Of a stretch of 64,000 bases of DNA, positions 26,537-36,651 are shown piece by piece. Positions within the stretch are counted from its first letter, which is position 1; each line of letters begins with the position of its first letter. The notes beneath the pieces are model-generated. The model was not told the origin of the DNA. It did no database searches and saw only the letters and a list, made by a program, of their open reading frames with translations. Position numbers and translations under genes: made by a program. Origin of the DNA: an uncultured Actinomycetes bacterium (GTDB lineage Bacteria > Actinomycetota > Acidimicrobiia > Acidimicrobiales > RAAP-2); contig CAIKCI010000031.1 of assembly GCA_903825895.1 (NCBI GenBank), positions 124,001 through 188,000 on the forward strand. Direction: 5' to 3'.

Positions 26537-28249
26537 TCACATCTGCTCGGGCGCCTCAATTCCTAAGAGATCTAAGCCCACTTGCAAGGTCGAAGCAGTG
26601 AGCCGGCACAAGGTCAAGCGGCTCGCCATGATTGTTCGATCAGGGGCTTTCAAGACCGGACAGGACTCGTAAAACGAGGTGAAACTCTGCGCCAACTCAA
26701 AGAGGTACGTGCACAGTTTTGCGGGACTTAAAACATCGAGCGCACTGGCCACTGCATCAGCGAAGCCGGTGAGTTGCAACGCTAATGCGCGTTCTGCAGG
26801 CTCGCCCAGGATGATGGGTCCACCCACGGGGAGATCATCGCCACGTCGAAAGATCGAACAGATGCGGGCATGCGCGTACTGCAGGTAGGGCCCCGTGTCT
26901 CCTTCGAAGGCCAGCATGCGGTCCCAGTCAAAGACGTAGTCACGTTGGCGATCCGTTGACAGGTCAGCGTATTTGATCGCACCCATTGCCAATTGATGGG
27001 CGATGTGATCACGATCGCCGTCATTGCTCGCCCGCTCGGCCAACGCAGCGCGTGCTCGTTCGCTTCCCTCATCGAGCAGAACCTTCAGTTTGACCGTTCC
27101 GCCTTCACGCGTTTTGAACATTTTGCGGTCGGGCCCCAAGACATTGCCGAAAGCGACGTGTTCGGCGACGACCTGATCATTGAGCCACCCGGCCATCGTG
27201 GCGACGGCAAAGCACATTGCAAAATGTTGTGCTTGAGGGGAACCCACAACGTAGAGAAGGCGATCAGCAGACAGATTGCTCACCCGATCACGAATTGCGG
27301 CCAGGTCAGTGGCCGCGTAGCCATAGCCTTCATCTGATTTCCGCACAATGACTGGCAGCGGCTCACCATCGCGATTGACAAATCCTTCAGGGAAGACACA
27401 GAGCGCTCCGTCGGAATCAACGAGGAGACCTTTTGCATCTAAGTCAGCAACAACGTCGTCGAGCATGTCGTTGTAGGACGACTCGCCAACCACATCTGCT
27501 TCACTGAGCGTGATGCCAAGTTCTTGATAGACCGCACCGAAGTATTGAATTGATTCTTGGACCAAAATCCCCCAGAGGCGAAGAGTCTCGGCGTCTCCGC
27601 CTTGAAGGAGCACAACGCGTTGGCGACTGCGATCTCTGAAGACGTCATCGGCATCAAACTTGGTGCGTGCTTCTCGATAGAAGCCGTCAAGGTCACCCAT
27701 CGACAAGTTGGCCACGGCCGCATCTTCGCCTTGGTCGATCAAGTGCTCGATCAGCATGCCGAAGGGTGTCCCCCAGTCACCAATGTGATTGCGGCGAATG
27801 ACTCGGTTGCCCGTGAACTCCAACATCCGACAGAGCGAGTCGCCGATGACCGTTGAGCGCAAGTGGCCAACGTGCATTTCTTTCGCGACGTTGGGAGCTG
27901 AGTAATCCACCACAACGACTTCAGGCGCTGTCGCATTCGGGACACCGAGGTGCTCATCACTCGCTATCATTTCGAGTTGTTCGACGAAGGCTCGCTCGGA
28001 AACAGTCAGGTTCAAGAAGCCTGGTCCGGCGATCTCGACGGTCTCGATCAGCCCGGCAAAATCCACCTCGTTCACGATGCGTTCAGCCACCTCACGTGGC
28101 TTTACTCCGAGTCGCTTCGCCAGGCCCATCACACCGTTTACCTGAAAATCAGCGTGCTCACTGGGGCGTAATACCGGATCTGATCCTGATTCGAGGACGT
28201 GAAAGACGGGCACCAGGCAGTCGTTGATGCGCTGTTCGAGGGTTGGCAC
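26537..28249 (-). CDS. argS: Arginyl-tRNA synthetase
   Basis: Class I aminoacyl-tRNA synthetase charging tRNA-Arg, 570 residues. The HIGH-type motif is HVGH in APNVAKEMHVGHLRST, and the C-terminal half has the anticodon-binding DALR domain (LAQSFTSFYESCPVL). A KMSKS-like loop is at MFKTREGG. The N-terminal additional domain is present. A GATGAT box six bases before the GTG start suggests leaderless expression. Confidence 0.97.
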   Translation of the reverse strand: MPTLEQRINDCLVPVFHVLESGSDPVLRPSEHADFQVNGVMGLAKRLGVKPREVAERIVNEVDFAGLIETVEIAGPGFLNLTVSERAFVEQLEMIASDEHLGVPNATAPEVVVVDYSAPNVAKEMHVGHLRSTVIGDSLCRMLEFTGNRVIRRNHIGDWGTPFGMLIEHLIDQGEDAAVANLSMGDLDGFYREARTKFDADDVFRDRSRQRVVLLQGGDAETLRLWGILVQESIQYFGAVYQELGITLSEADVVGESSYNDMLDDVVADLDAKGLLVDSDGALCVFPEGFVNRDGEPLPVIVRKSDEGYGYAATDLAAIRDRVSNLSADRLLYVVGSPQAQHFAMCFAVATMAGWLNDQVVAEHVAFGNVLGPDRKMFKTREGGTVKLKVLLDEGSERARAALAERASNDGDRDHIAHQLAMGAIKYADLSTDRQRDYVFDWDRMLAFEGDTGPYLQYAHARICSIFRRGDDLPVGGPIILGEPAERALALQLTGFADAVASALDVLSPAKLCTYLFELAQSFTSFYESCPVLKAPDRTIMASRLTLCRLTASTLQVGLDLLGIEAPEQM

Positions 28250-28287
28250 CCCCCTATCATCGCAGGTTCACTCCCTGCGATGAGTTT

Positions 28288-29385
28288 TTAGGAGCGAGTT
28301 GCTCCGTTCACGCCGTCCATAATCCCAACCTTGGTGAAGGGTCCAAAGAATCCCTGCTCCAAGAGACCATGGCCGGTGTGACCGTCATAGGAGAACTCTG
28401 CGAGGTGATCGATAATTCCATACTGAGCGAGTCCCTTGATCTCGTCAACATTTAAGACCAGACCTTGTGTCACCGTCTCGGGTCCTTGGTACATCCCGTG
28501 GCGCCAATCGGAATCGATACCGTAACCGGTACCGAGAGAGATGAAGTTCGGTAGTACCGATTTGCATTCAATTTCAACGCCTGAATCTGGGAAGGTCAGC
28601 GTTGAAGAGCGCACCACGCGGAAGCCTTCTTCGACGTCGTGTGACCACACGGCGGGCCCTAAGTCATCATGAGGGCGAGTGCGGTCGTGCCAGATCCGCT
28701 CGGACTGGACCAAGTGTCGCACTCCGTCATTGTCTTCGTGACAGATGTAGAAAATAGAGTGATCCTCGAACTGCATCGGGAAGTAGTTCCACATTCCCGG
28801 CAGCACCATCATCCCTTCGCGGATGCCTGCTGGCTCTGGTTCGCCGACGGGGCGAATTCCCCATGATCGGTCACGGTTTCCTGACCCATCGATCTGAATG
28901 TCTTTGCCACCCACGCTCAGCATGCCAGTCCAGCGACCGGTCTGCGCCAAACGGTTGGTGTCGAAGACCAACTTGTTTTTGAGCCGCAGCGTTTGGCGTG
29001 GTTCGAGAACGGCTGCGATGTTCCCTTCGAAGACCACGTCCATGGCGACGGAGTGTTCTGTTGGCTCAACGATGACGCGCAGCATTTCGAGTGGTTTGAT
29101 GACTTCAACTCGGATGGGACCAACGCTCGTGTCCATGCGGTCAACCAAGGGCTTCGAACTTCGCACGATGTGCTGTTCATTACCAAGGCGTACATCAATG
29201 AACGCGTCGGTGGTGGCAAGGTTTGGATACTGACCAAGGCCAAAGATGGCGAAGAACTCTTTTGAGTCGTCGTACATGTTGAAGTAGTACCGGTCATAAA
29301 GATTGCGATCCGAAAATGGAGAGTGAGCAATGAGTTCCGGTGTCTGATGAACGGGAAAATCGTCGTAACTGGTCAGTTCGCCCAT
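28288..29385 (-). CDS. Hydroxyneurosporene synthase/CrtC-like protein of unknown role
   Basis: A 365-residue soluble beta-rich protein. The overall look (SFSDRNLYDRYYFNMYDDSK start, central GSGNRDRSWGIRPVG, FEDHSIFYICHEDNDG) resembles the two-domain lipocalin-like family related to carotenoid 1,2-hydratase that is frequent in mycobacteria and usually of unknown function. I do not claim carotenoid activity. The ATG at 29385 overlaps the stop of the FmdB-like gene (TAATG), so the two are translationally coupled. Confidence 0.6.
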   Translation of the reverse strand: MGELTSYDDFPVHQTPELIAHSPFSDRNLYDRYYFNMYDDSKEFFAIFGLGQYPNLATTDAFIDVRLGNEQHIVRSSKPLVDRMDTSVGPIRVEVIKPLEMLRVIVEPTEHSVAMDVVFEGNIAAVLEPRQTLRLKNKLVFDTNRLAQTGRWTGMLSVGGKDIQIDGSGNRDRSWGIRPVGEPEPAGIREGMMVLPGMWNYFPMQFEDHSIFYICHEDNDGVRHLVQSERIWHDRTRPHDDLGPAVWSHDVEEGFRVVRSSTLTFPDSGVEIECKSVLPNFISLGTGYGIDSDWRHGMYQGPETVTQGLVLNVDEIKGLAQYGIIDHLAEFSYDGHTGHGLLEQGFFGPFTKVGIMDGVNGATRS

Positions 29386-29588
29386 TAGTTGCAACACCCC
29401 CCGCCACAGCAACCGCCGCCTGAACGAGCGGGTGAATCAGCTAGGCCCGTCGATGCAAAAACGGGCAAGAGTCGTGCTGCACCGACATGGCCGCTTGAGC
29501 ACGTGGCAGGAGCATCTGCATCGCTCATTGCTCGGTTCAGTTCGTAGGTCTCAGAACACGTCTGGCAGCGGTAGTCATAGCGTGGCAT
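29385..29588 (-). CDS. FmdB-family zinc ribbon protein
   Basis: A 67-residue protein. It starts MPRYDYRCQTCSETYEL, the usual zinc ribbon, with one Cys pair at CQTC and a later Cys (ATCSSGH). The C-terminus is a Cys/Gly cluster (GGGCCGGGCC), common in this family. Function is unsettled; regulatory or metal-related roles have been proposed. ATG 29588 is chosen because AAGGGGG precedes it; an upstream extension to 29696 would cross the acnA promoter. Confidence 0.85.
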   Translation of the reverse strand: MPRYDYRCQTCSETYELNRAMSDADAPATCSSGHVGAARLLPVFASTGLADSPARSGGGCCGGGCCN

Positions 29589-29677
29589 CTCTGCCCCCTT
29601 TTCCTGGGTCGGTTTCTGGCCTTGATCGTAGTCACGATCTGCTTTGAACGTGAATTCGGGAGGTCGAATTCGACTTG

Positions 29678-29683
29678 TAGTCT
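29678..29683 (+). promoter_or_regulatory. -10 box of acnA
   Basis: TAGTCT ends six bases before the ATG at 29690. There is no ribosome binding site, so the message is probably leaderless. Confidence 0.5.
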
Positions 29684-29689
29684 TTGAGT

Positions 29690-32380
29690 ATGACAATTTC
29701 CCCCGCTCATCCCAATAGTTACGGCGCGTTAGCCACCTTGGCCATCAACGGCCAAGAGTTGCAATATTTCTCGCTCAACGCAGCCGGACTCGCTCAATTC
29801 CCTATTGCGCAACTTCCCTATTCGATCAAGATTCTTCTCGAAAATCTCCTTCGTCACCAAGACGAGCGCAAAGTCACCGCGGACGATATTGCCGCGCTGG
29901 CCCAGTGGTCCCTCAAGCCCTTGAGCCACGGCGAAGCCGCCGGCGATGCTGCCCGGGAGATCGCCTTCAGTCCGGAGCGTGTCTTGATGCAAGACCTCAC
30001 CGGCGTTCCGGCCGTCGTCGATTTAGCAGCGATGCGTGACGCCATTGTCGAACTCGGTGGCGATGCGTCACGAATCAACCCACTCGTTCCCGTGGAACTT
30101 GTGACCGACCACAGCGTCATTGTGGAGCGCTCTGGTGGACCCGAAAGTTACGAACAAAACATGGCAATCGAATACCAACGCAATCTTGAGCGCTACCAAC
30201 TCTTGCGCTGGGCCCAGGGTTCCTTTGATGGATTCCGGGTCGTGCCGCCAGGCATGGGCATCTGTCACCAAGTCAATGTTGAGCACTTGGCGCGCGTGGT
30301 CTTTTCTGCCGATGGCGTTGCCTACCCTGACACCGTGGTGGGGACAGATTCCCACACCACCATGGTCAATGGCCTTGGCGTTCTCGGTTGGGGTGTTGGT
30401 GGCATCGAAGCGGAAGCTGCCATGCTCGGCCAGCCCACGTCTATGTTGATCCCGCCAGTTGTGGGATTAAAACTCACCGGCTCGACTCGTGAAGGCGTCA
30501 CCGCAACCGACGTCGTCTTGACCATCACCGAACTGCTGCGCAAGCACGGCGTCGTCGGCAAGTTCGTGGAGGCCTATGGCCCAGGGGTCGGGGCACTCTC
30601 ACTCGAAACCCGTGCCACCATCGGCAACATGGCCCCTGAATATGGGGCAACCTGTGCGATCTTCCCGGTCGATCAGGTCACGGTCGATTACTTGACCTTT
30701 ACGGGCCGCCCTCCAGAGCAGGTCGCCCTCGTCGAGGCCTATGCCAAGGCTCAAGGGATGTGGCACGACCCCTCGATCGAACCGGTGTTCTCTGAGTACG
30801 CCGAACTTGACCTCTCATCAGTTGTGCCGTCCTTGGCCGGCCCATCGCGTCCTCAAGACCGTGTCGATCTCGCCAGCGTGCCCACAGCCTTTCGCTCAGC
30901 CCTCGGCCGGGAGCCAAAAACCGGCCATGGTCAAGGTGCTGCTGAAGAGCTCACCGATGGCGCTATTGCGGTTGCCGCAATCACCAGTTGCACGAATACG
31001 TCAAATCCATCGGTGCTGATCGCTGCTGGACTCGTCGCCAAGCGAGCCATCGAGCGAGGACTCAACTCGAAGCCGTGGGTCAAGACCTCGCTCGCTCCTG
31101 GTTCACGGGTCGTGATGGACTACCTCGATGCCGCAGGATTGAGTGGCCCCCTTGACCAGTTGGGTTTCTGGCTCGTTGGCTATGGATGCACCACCTGTAT
31201 CGGCAACTCTGGCCCACTGTTTGATGGGATCTCAGATCTCGTCACTTCTGATGACCTTACGGTGACCTCGGTCCTCTCAGGGAATCGAAACTTTGAAGGC
31301 CGCATCCATCCCGACATCAAGCAAAACTACTTAGCGTCACCACCGCTGGTCGTCGCCTATGCCTTGGCCGGTACCGTTGACATTGACTTGACGACCGAGC
31401 CCATCGGCACCGACCGTGACGGGAACCCCGTGATGTTGAGTGAACTGTGGCCGAGCGATCTTGATGTCGCCGAAGCTGTCCACGCAGCCGTCACGCCGGC
31501 GATGTTCAAAGAACGCTATGCCGCAGCATTTGAAGGCGACGTTCACTGGCAAGCCATTGACGTCGCACAAGGCGAGACCTTTGCGTGGGACCAGGGATCG
31601 ACCTACGTGCGTCGCCCATCATTCCTGGAGAACTTGCCCGCCGAACCTGCGCCCGTCAACGATATTGTCGACGCTCGTATCTTGGCCAAATTAGGCAACT
31701 CGGTCACCACCGACCACATCTCTCCCGCTGGTTCGATCAAAGCCAACCTGCCCGCAGGCACCTACCTCACTGATGGTGGGGTGAGCCAGCAAGACTTCAA
31801 CTCCTACGGCACGCGCCGAGGAAACCATGAAGTCATGGTGCGCGGCACCTTCGCCAACGTTCGCCTTCGCAACCAACTCGCCCCAGGAACAGAGGGGGGC
31901 GTAACGACCAAGTACCCAGAAGGCGAACAGATGTCGATGTTCGATGCGTCAATGCGCTACCAAGAAGAGGGGACGCCTCTGGTCATTCTGGCGGGAACTG
32001 AATATGGATCGGGGTCGAGTCGTGACTGGGCGGCCAAGGGTACCAAGTTGCTTGGCGTCAAGGCCGTCATCGTCGAGTCCTACGAGCGAATCCACCGATC
32101 GAACTTGGTCGGCATGGGCATCTTGCCCCTGCAGTATCCCGCCGACACCACCGCCCAGAGTCTGGGTCTTGACGGCGATGAGGTCCTCACCATCACCGGA
32201 ATCGACGCGTTGAATAGCGGAGAGATCCCAAAGAGCGTGCGCGTCATGGCCAAAAAGTCTGATGGATCCGTTGTGGAGTTTGATGCTCGAGTACGCATCG
32301 ATACCCCAACAGAAGCCGACTACTTCCGCCACGGCGGAGTTATTCCCTTTGTTCTGCGCCAATTGGCAGCGGGAAACTAA
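29690..32380 (+). CDS. acnA: Aconitate hydratase A
   Basis: TCA cycle enzyme converting citrate and isocitrate, carrying a [4Fe-4S] cluster. Full length at 896 residues. Cluster ligands lie in [11 protein letters not shown] (about 436-446) and [12 protein letters not shown] (about 500-511). The swivel domain with [14 protein letters not shown] and [18 protein letters not shown] is intact. ATG 29690 is preferred over a TTG two codons earlier. It stands alone, divergent from the FmdB-like gene. Confidence 0.97.
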   Translation: MTISPAHPNSYGALATLAINGQELQYFSLNAAGLAQFPIAQLPYSIKILLENLLRHQDERKVTADDIAALAQWSLKPLSHGEAAGDAAREIAFSPERVLMQDLTGVPAVVDLAAMRDAIVELGGDASRINPLVPVELVTDHSVIVERSGGPESYEQNMAIEYQRNLERYQLLRWAQGSFDGFRVVPPGMGICHQVNVEHLARVVFSADGVAYPDTVVGTDSHTTMVNGLGVLGWGVGGIEAEAAMLGQPTSMLIPPVVGLKLTGSTREGVTATDVVLTITELLRKHGVVGKFVEAYGPGVGALSLETRATIGNMAPEYGATCAIFPVDQVTVDYLTFTGRPPEQVALVEAYAKAQGMWHDPSIEPVFSEYAELDLSSVVPSLAGPSRPQDRVDLASVPTAFRSALGREPKTGHGQGAAEELTDGAIAVAAITSCTNTSNPSVLIAAGLVAKRAIERGLNSKPWVKTSLAPGSRVVMDYLDAAGLSGPLDQLGFWLVGYGCTTCIGNSGPLFDGISDLVTSDDLTVTSVLSGNRNFEGRIHPDIKQNYLASPPLVVAYALAGTVDIDLTTEPIGTDRDGNPVMLSELWPSDLDVAEAVHAAVTPAMFKERYAAAFEGDVHWQAIDVAQGETFAWDQGSTYVRRPSFLENLPAEPAPVNDIVDARILAKLGNSVTTDHISPAGSIKANLPAGTYLTDGGVSQQDFNSYGTRRGNHEVMVRGTFANVRLRNQLAPGTEGGVTTKYPEGEQMSMFDASMRYQEEGTPLVILAGTEYGSGSSRDWAAKGTKLLGVKAVIVESYERIHRSNLVGMGILPLQYPADTTAQSLGLDGDEVLTITGIDALNSGEIPKSVRVMAKKSDGSVVEFDARVRIDTPTEADYFRHGGVIPFVLRQLAAGN

Positions 32381-32410
32381 CGACTGGGTCGTGACCTGCG
32401 GGGCAGTGAC

Positions 32411-33190
32411 CTACTGGGTATTGACGACGCGAAACGCTTCGGCGGTTCGCTTCTTCTTCAATCCAGCCATCTTCGCTGTTTGACGACCCCAGGTCGTCAA
32501 GAGTTCCTCGATGTGTTCTCCGTCTCCCACTTGACTGTCATGGGAGCGCAGGGCCGCAATTTTCTGGTCGATCACCCCGGTGGTGTCGACCGCCATGGTC
32601 GGGTTCGGATCAGCCATTACCCACACTTCAGGGACGGCGTGCGGCTCAAAGCCCTTTTCTAAAAGATCAGGAAAGGCGAAGGGGTTACGCGCATCGGGGT
32701 AGACAGCGCTAATGGACGCTGATCCAGCGGCCAAGTGGTCAGGATGCGACGCATAGATGCGATCAAGATTCATCGTCGGACTTTGACAGATCACCCGATC
32801 GGGACGAACTTGTCGAATGACTCGAGAAATATCTTTCCGAAGGGCCAAGTTTGCTTCGAGTTTTCCGTCTTCGTAGCCCAAGAAGATGAGATCACTGACG
32901 CCAACTTGTTCTGCCGCCGTGGTCTGCTCACGTCGACGAAGAGCCGCACGTTGTTCTCTGGTGGTTCCAAGATCACTACCACCCGCGTCACCATCGGTCA
33001 CGATGCAGTAGGTCACGTTGACACCTGCTTTTGAGAGTACCGCGACGGTTCCTGCTGCACCGAAGTCCACGTCGTCGGGATGGGCCGTGATCACTAAGGC
33101 GCGCTCGATGCCCTTGGCGGGATTGATGACCTTTGGAGGCCCCTCATGGGGAGCGAACGGTGATGGTACTTTTTGCTTTTTCTTGCTCAC
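32411..33190 (-). CDS. PIG-L family deacetylase
   Basis: Zinc-dependent deacetylase of 259 residues in the LmbE/PIG-L family, acting on N-acetylglucosaminyl or mycothiol-like substrates. Zinc motifs are AHPDDVDFG and SHPDH. It could be an MshB/Mca-like enzyme of mycothiol metabolism, but mshA, mshC and mshD are not in the window. GTG 33190 is used because it overlaps the helicase stop (GTGA). A longer start at 33220 is possible. Confidence 0.85.
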   Translation of the reverse strand: MSKKKQKVPSPFAPHEGPPKVINPAKGIERALVITAHPDDVDFGAAGTVAVLSKAGVNVTYCIVTDGDAGGSDLGTTREQRAALRRREQTTAAEQVGVSDLIFLGYEDGKLEANLALRKDISRVIRQVRPDRVICQSPTMNLDRIYASHPDHLAAGSASISAVYPDARNPFAFPDLLEKGFEPHAVPEVWVMADPNPTMAVDTTGVIDQKIAALRSHDSQVGDGEHIEELLTTWGRQTAKMAGLKKKRTAEAFRVVNTQ

Positions 33191-34458
33191 AGGACGGAAT
33201 CTTTCGGATCTGGCTGCCAACTCCCCAACTCTTTAAGGTGCGGACTATTCGAGAAAATCTCGACGACCGGGAGTTTAAGCTCAAGTCGCTTTTGAATGAC
33301 GCTTGCTTCGACAATTTGATTCCATAAGAGCAGCGACACGACCACGCCTTCGGTCCCGGCACGAGCCGTTCGGCCCGATCGGTGGAGGTAGGCCTTTTGG
33401 TCTTCGGGAGGATCAAAGTGCACCACAACGTCGACGCCGTCGATGTGCAGGCCTCGAGCTGCGACATCAGTGGCTACCAGCACATGAAGCTTGTTGCCCG
33501 TAAAGTCTGCCAGCGCTCGTTCTCGCTGTTGTTGACGTAGATCACCGTGAATAGCTGCCGCATTCACACCGAGTTTGCCTAAATCTTCAACCAAACGGTC
33601 TGCTCCACGTTTGGTACGACAAAAGATCAATCCTTTGTCGTAGTTCGACACGATGGCGGCGGCCACTTTGGTTTTGTCCATCTGATGAACATTGAAGAAG
33701 TAATGAACCATCTTGGCCACGGTCTGGGTGTCGGATTGGACCTCGTGAAAGACCGGGTCGGTGAGATAGCGCGAGACCAAGCGGTCAACGGCTCCATCGA
33801 GCGTGGCTGAGAACAACAAGGTCTGGTGTGGGCCGGTCAAGCGACGCAATACCCATTCGACTTGCGGCATAAAGCCCATGTCGGCCATGCGGTCTGCTTC
33901 GTCCAACACCAAGACATCAAGATCCTCGACGCCCAGCTCACCGCGATCCCCCAGGTCGATCAACCGACCAGGAGTAGCAATAATAATCTCGCAGCCTTTT
34001 TTCAAGGTCGAGATCTGCTTTTCGATGTCAGCGCCACCGTAGACGGCAACGGCTCGCATTCCAAGAGCTTCGGCAAGTGGGCCGAGCACGTCGTGGACTT
34101 GCACGGCGAGTTCTCTCGTCGGCAAGAGCACCAAGCCCTTGGGCTTTGCGGGCCCGCCGGCGAGTTGATGAAACGTGCCATTGGCATCGGTCAATTTCTC
34201 GGCAATCCTCTGGAGCATCGGGAGGCCGAAACCCAGGGTTTTCCCTGAACCAGTCTTGGCCTTGCCACAGACATCACGGCCGGCCAACGCGTCTTCGATG
34301 GTCATCGACTGAATGGGAAAGGCAACAGTAATGCCGTCCTTGGCCAGAGCTTGGACGAGCGGAGCGATGATCCCTAAGGATTCAAAGGTTCGGGTTGTCT
34401 CATACGTGTCGGCAGTCATGGTGCTGGTATCAGCACCCTGCCCGGAGGGGTTGGTCAT
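33187..34458 (-). CDS. DEAD-box RNA helicase
   Basis: ATP-dependent RNA helicase of 423 residues. Q motif and motif I (AKTGSGKT), Ia (PTRELAVQ), Ib (TPGRLIDL), II (DEAD), III (SAT) and VI (HRSGRTARAG) are all present. The tail is short and lacks the RNA-binding extension of DeaD/CsdA, so a ribosome-assembly or RNA-turnover role like RhlE is likely. ATG 34458 follows AAGGAAG. Coupled to the PIG-L gene. Confidence 0.93.
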   Translation of the reverse strand: MTNPSGQGADTSTMTADTYETTRTFESLGIIAPLVQALAKDGITVAFPIQSMTIEDALAGRDVCGKAKTGSGKTLGFGLPMLQRIAEKLTDANGTFHQLAGGPAKPKGLVLLPTRELAVQVHDVLGPLAEALGMRAVAVYGGADIEKQISTLKKGCEIIIATPGRLIDLGDRGELGVEDLDVLVLDEADRMADMGFMPQVEWVLRRLTGPHQTLLFSATLDGAVDRLVSRYLTDPVFHEVQSDTQTVAKMVHYFFNVHQMDKTKVAAAIVSNYDKGLIFCRTKRGADRLVEDLGKLGVNAAAIHGDLRQQQRERALADFTGNKLHVLVATDVAARGLHIDGVDVVVHFDPPEDQKAYLHRSGRTARAGTEGVVVSLLLWNQIVEASVIQKRLELKLPVVEIFSNSPHLKELGSWQPDPKDSVL

Positions 34459-34638
34459 TACTACTTCTTCCTTGTGCTTGGTTGGGCCCGAAACCAGCGT
34501 CAAGGGAGATGGGCCCCGAATTCAAGGCACCGTCTGCGCCTTGCTCGTTTCCTACCTTACTGCCAACCTGGTCCACGACAGTGCCACAGGCTCTAACATC
34601 AGCACTGTTCAGAACTTTTTCGCCAGAAGGAGAAACGC

Positions 34639-35106
34639 ATGGCACGACTTGAAGAAGGCAAGGCAGCTCCCAAATTCACCCTCAAGGACCAAGATGGCAA
34701 ATCCGTGTCATTGGCCTCATTTAAAGGCCAAAAGGTCGTTGTCTACTTCTACCCGAAAGACGATACCCCTGGGTGCACGAAAGAGGCCTGTCAGTTCAAT
34801 GACAATTTGCGAAAGTTTTCGAATGCCGACGTCGCCATTCTCGGCATCTCTCCTGACGGTGATCTCGCCCATACGAAATTCCGCACGAAGTACAAACTGA
34901 AGTTCCCGCTCTTGAGCGATCCCGAGAAAAAGACCATGGAAGCCTATGGCGCGTGGGGAGAAAAGATGATGTACGGCAAGAAGACCGTCGGCGTTATTCG
35001 CTCAACGTTTTTAATTGATGAAAAAGGCAGGATTGCTCGCGCCTGGTACAACGTCCGCGCTGACGGACACGCTGAGAAAGTTCTCGACGCCGCAACAGAA
35101 GGCTAA
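34639..35106 (+). CDS. bcp: Thiol peroxidase, BCP/PrxQ type
   Basis: Thioredoxin-dependent peroxide reductase of 155 residues. Peroxidatic Cys46 and resolving Cys51 lie in DDTPGCTKEACQFND, five residues apart as in PrxQ. AAGGAG lies upstream of the ATG. The divergent gap to the helicase (34459-34638) shows no further gene. The stop directly meets the stop of the convergent DedA gene with no base between. Confidence 0.95.
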   Translation: MARLEEGKAAPKFTLKDQDGKSVSLASFKGQKVVVYFYPKDDTPGCTKEACQFNDNLRKFSNADVAILGISPDGDLAHTKFRTKYKLKFPLLSDPEKKTMEAYGAWGEKMMYGKKTVGVIRSTFLIDEKGRIARAWYNVRADGHAEKVLDAATEG

Positions 35107-35745
35107 CTACTTTGCAGCGTGTTTCCCACTCGTGCCGCGCTCTTTCTTGATCTGCTTATAGCGGTGATAGATAAAGACGGTAATCATCCCGGCAATGACT
35201 CCACCAATGATGTAGCCCACCCAGCCCACACCTTTTGTCCACTGCTCGTAGTGATCGCTGAAGTTGTAGCCAAGGATGGTGAACAGCGAGACCCAGACCG
35301 ACACCCCGAGAGTGGTAAAAATCCCGAAGCGAAGCGGCTGCATCTCTGCGACACCTGCCGGAAGCGAGATCACCGACCGCACAAGGGGGATGACTCGGCC
35401 AACGAGCACCGCAACATCGCCCTTTTTCTCGAACCACGCATGTGCTTTGTCGAGATCACTATGCGTCAAGAAGACATACTTCCCCCATCGGTCCACCAGG
35501 GCTCGGCCTCCGGTTCTCCCAACCACATAGGCAACAAAGGAGCCCACGACAGAACCAATGATCCCGACGACGATGACGAGCACGAGATTGAGAGGTTGAT
35601 CGCCGCTTGACGCCGCAAACGACGTCGAACAGAGGGCTCCTCCGAACGCCAGTGTGACCTCGGAAGGAATTGGGAAACAAGCGGACTCGAGCACCGTCAA
35701 GACGAAGACGGCTACATATCCATACGTAATGAGGTAGTGCTGCAT
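35107..35745 (-). CDS. DedA family membrane protein
   Basis: A 212-residue polytopic protein of the DedA/SNARE-associated family, now linked with undecaprenyl-phosphate flipping and membrane homeostasis. It has the family pattern ESACFPIPSEVTLAFGG near residue 22, GSVVGSFVAYVVGRTGGRAL, and RVIPLVRSVISLPAGVAEM. ATG 35745 fits the normal N-terminus; longer starts would overlap the glycosylase gene upstream. Confidence 0.87.
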   Translation of the reverse strand: MQHYLITYGYVAVFVLTVLESACFPIPSEVTLAFGGALCSTSFAASSGDQPLNLVLVIVVGIIGSVVGSFVAYVVGRTGGRALVDRWGKYVFLTHSDLDKAHAWFEKKGDVAVLVGRVIPLVRSVISLPAGVAEMQPLRFGIFTTLGVSVWVSLFTILGYNFSDHYEQWTKGVGWVGYIIGGVIAGMITVFIYHRYKQIKKERGTSGKHAAK

Positions 35746-35810
35746 GAAAAGAGTCTTGCCGAAAAAGACACTCTTGAGGAGTGATGCTGGCGAAAACTCC
35801 CCAGAAACAA

Positions 35811-36593
35811 CTATTTCTGATGTTTTGGACACCACCATGTTGTACGCCCACCGACGGTTGCGCGATGAAGGGCATGCCCGTCTTTTGGACACGCCCCACC
35901 CGGGTGGCGCTCACTCATCAAGTCGCCCGTATGCGACCCTCCACGTTTGAAAAGCTGGGTCAACACCGAGCGAATAACGCGATGAAGTCGCTTGAGTTCG
36001 TCCGGCTGAAGCTTGTTACACGGCCGCAACGGACTGATGCCGGCGCGCCAGAGCATCTCATCAGCCAAAAGATTCCCGATCCCAGCGATCTTTGCTTGAT
36101 CAAGCAGGCGGGCCTTTAATGCTGGGCCATCCGAGCGCGCCTCGAGGGCACCTCGAAGCTCATTGAGCGAAAGCGCAAACGCATCAGGGCCGAGGCGATC
36201 TTCATCCGGATCGATAAGCACTCGACCAAGTCGTCGAGGGTCGTGCAAAAGGAGCGCGCCCCCATCAACAAAGTGGACTGAGGCTCGAATCCACTTCGTT
36301 TCGTAGGTCCCCGGGCCGTACTCCAAGCGATCGATACCGGCGAGACCATCGAGAAGGAGCCCTCCGGTCATACCAAAGCGCATGCCGAACACCGGGCCTT
36401 CCGTCTCAAGCAGTAACAATTTGCCCTTGCGACGAGCCGCAGTGAACGAGAGGCCCGGAAGAACGTCGTTGGGCCGGATCCCGGGGGTCAAGGACTTCCC
36501 CGCATAACGGTCTACTTCGACTGATTTAATCTCGCGGCCGAGCGCCCCCTCGGCGAGTTGACGGTAATACTCAATCTCTAAGATTTCTGGCAT
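35811..36593 (-). CDS. Fpg/Nei family DNA glycosylase
   Basis: Base excision repair glycosylase/AP lyase of 260 residues. It starts MPEILEIEYY, giving the catalytic Pro2 and Glu3. The H2TH region is LLDQAKIAGIGNLLADEMLW. The zinc finger is altered: CPKDG replaces the usual C-x2-C and CPKHQ replaces the final C-x2-C, so two of four cysteines are Asp and His. This variant occurs in other actinobacterial paralogues, so it may be Nei-like rather than true MutM. ATG 36593 is set by the N-terminal proline. Confidence 0.87.
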   Translation of the reverse strand: MPEILEIEYYRQLAEGALGREIKSVEVDRYAGKSLTPGIRPNDVLPGLSFTAARRKGKLLLLETEGPVFGMRFGMTGGLLLDGLAGIDRLEYGPGTYETKWIRASVHFVDGGALLLHDPRRLGRVLIDPDEDRLGPDAFALSLNELRGALEARSDGPALKARLLDQAKIAGIGNLLADEMLWRAGISPLRPCNKLQPDELKRLHRVIRSVLTQLFKRGGSHTGDLMSERHPGGACPKDGHALHRATVGGRTTWWCPKHQK

Positions 36594-36638
36594 CCACGTG
36601 ACGGTACTCCCATCTTGTCGCTCGTGTGACCGCCTCGC

Positions 36639-36644
36639 TAAGGT
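36639..36644 (+). promoter_or_regulatory. -10 box of FrhB-like gene
   Basis: TAAGGT ends seven bases before the ATG at 36652. The intervening GGGAG could also act as a weak ribosome binding site. Confidence 0.45.
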
Positions 36645-36651
36645 GGGAGAC

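Noticed and set aside
32411-33190. Firm call of PIG-L protein as MshB
   Set aside because: The zinc motifs fit, but no other mycothiol gene is present in the window, so the family name is kept.
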